Notes under the pieces: model-generated
What the model was told of the DNA's origin: nothing
Databases searched by the model: none
What the model saw: only the letters and a program-made list of their open reading frames with translations
Made by a program: the position numbers and the translations under genes
In this document: positions 63,496-64,000 of the stretch, piece by piece
Layout of the letters: each line of letters opens with the position of its first letter
Numbering within the stretch: the first letter of the stretch is position 1
Source of the DNA: Brachyspira pilosicoli
Lineage (GTDB): Bacteria; Spirochaetota; Brachyspiria; Brachyspirales; Brachyspiraceae
Assembly (NCBI RefSeq): GCF_008016535.1
Contig: NZ_SAXY01000058.1
Location: 1-64,000, forward strand
Direction: 5' to 3'
DNA: 64,000 nucleotides

Positions 63496-63509
63496 TAGGA
63501 GGGATGAAT

Positions 63510-63605
63510 ATGAGTCCAGATTCTGCAATATTTATGGCACTTAGCCTTATAGTAATATGGGGCGGCTTTATCTTTTTTGTAAGCATAGGTGCTAGAAAGA
63601 AATAA
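63510..63605 (+). CDS. MetS-like small subunit of the NSS transporter
   Basis: 31 residues: MSPDSAIFMALSLIVIWGG then FIFFVSIGARKK. One membrane helix with the WGG motif and a basic end, as in MetS, the small subunit needed by MetP for methionine/alanine uptake in Corynebacterium. AGGAGGG at 63497-63503 gives 6-nt spacing to the ATG at 63510; an ATG at 63504 is too close. Points to alanine or methionine as the substrate. Confidence 0.85.
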   Translation: MSPDSAIFMALSLIVIWGGFIFFVSIGARKK

Positions 63606-63631
63606 AAATAAATAATTAAAAAGATTTATAT

Positions 63632-63654
63632 AAGGGGGAGACAAAATCCCCCTT
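63632..63654 (+). terminator. Intrinsic terminator of the NSS-MetS operon
   Basis: AAGGGGGA (63632-63639), loop GACAAAA, TCCCCCTT (63647-63654), followed by a T run. Confidence 0.95.
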
Positions 63655-63716
63655 TTTTATTAAAAATTTATATATAAAATTTGATACAAATAAAAATCTA
63701 ACAATCTATTGTTAAA

Positions 63717-63977
63717 TTATTCATCAGAATTTCTGCCTCTTTTATATCCTATTCCATATCCTCCTGCTCCACCACTGACAGTGCCTAATACCAAAGTTAT
63801 AATTGGAGGAATAACAATTTTTAAAAATTCAGTATTGTCTTTAAATATAATAAGTATAAATAATATTAATGATACAAAAATTAGTGTTAAAGATATTACT
63901 AGTATCAAAATAAATTTTCTTTCATCTTTTCTATCATTATTTTTTCCTTGTATAGTTTCTTTTTCAACATCTATCAT
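63717..63977 (-). CDS. Small membrane protein, possibly partial
   Basis: 86 residues from ATG 63977: a charged start (DVEKETIQGKNNDRKDERK), two membrane segments (FILILVISLTLIFVSLILFI; FLKIVIPPIITLVLGTV), then a Gly-rich end (SGGAGGYGIGYKRGRN). The frame stays open upstream to the window edge (SEENINK), so the true start may lie outside. No family recognised. Confidence 0.6.
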   Translation of the reverse strand: MIDVEKETIQGKNNDRKDERKFILILVISLTLIFVSLILFILIIFKDNTEFLKIVIPPIITLVLGTVSGGAGGYGIGYKRGRNSDE

Positions 63978-64000
63978 TTTATTTATATTTTCTTCAGATA

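Overview
The window looks like chromosome from a Brachyspira-type spirochaete. The DNA is very AT-rich, the gene set is that of a diderm anaerobe (BamA, TamB, OmpH/Skp-like protein, Lol-like ABC parts, many short lipoproteins), and several proteins carry lysine-rich tails. This identification rests on overall composition and protein character; no 16S gene is present.

Layout. 0-0.7 kb: edge of an IS transposase and a broken HsdS specificity subunit. 0.9-4.1 kb: peptide-binding lipoprotein, then a small protein plus radical SAM/SPASM enzyme behind a heptamer-repeat leader. 4.5-22.7 kb (minus strand): phosphoglucomutase, a decayed LRR lipoprotein, an RsuA/RluB-type pseudouridine synthase, a structured small RNA with its own promoter, the envelope operon tamB-bamA-ompH, MATE exporter-ispD, an M28 peptidase, asd and an M55 D-aminopeptidase. 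23.2-34 kb (plus strand): CHAT protease coupled to a lipoprotein amidase and an RsmI-like methylase, an HD-GYP protein, ffh-rpsP-khpA-rimM, hslVU and a hemerythrin. 34.2-43 kb: pentamer-repeat leader and lipoprotein, comM, two secreted proteins, an amino-acid ABC transporter with two binding proteins, gatA. 43.5-54 kb (minus strand): a pyrimidine cluster (pyrK-pyrD-pyrFE fusion) and a seven-gene envelope cluster (outer-membrane barrel, two helical-repeat proteins, LolD/LolCE-like ABC, LolA-like protein, second barrel) behind another heptamer-repeat leader. 54-64 kb: IS481-like relic, ECF-S-like protein plus phosphoribosyltransferase, CYTH protein, tRNA-Val, M15 carboxypeptidase, VWA protein, VOC protein, RseP, and an NSS transporter with a 31-residue MetS-like subunit.

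The most striking structure is a recurring upstream cassette at 2574-2932, 34235-34563 and 53749-53961. Each has a sigma70-like promoter, an ATG only 6-7 nt after the -10 box (so the mRNA would be leaderless), a short open frame that runs straight into a 7-bp or 5-bp tandem array, and then a downstream gene. Unit length is not a multiple of three. At the first two loci two of the three exit frames hit a stop at once, while the third stays open for 58-78 codons up to or past the downstream start codon. At the third, only one exit frame continues into an outer-membrane barrel gene that lacks a normal start codon of its own. I read these as candidate phase-variation switches. By frame count the 2.6-kb copy is now open and the other two are closed.

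A second theme is a modular dispersed intergenic repeat (hairpin modules plus an element with ACGCACG/CGTGCGT ends). It fills nearly every large gap between gene blocks and has left a fragment inside the dead IS481 transposase.
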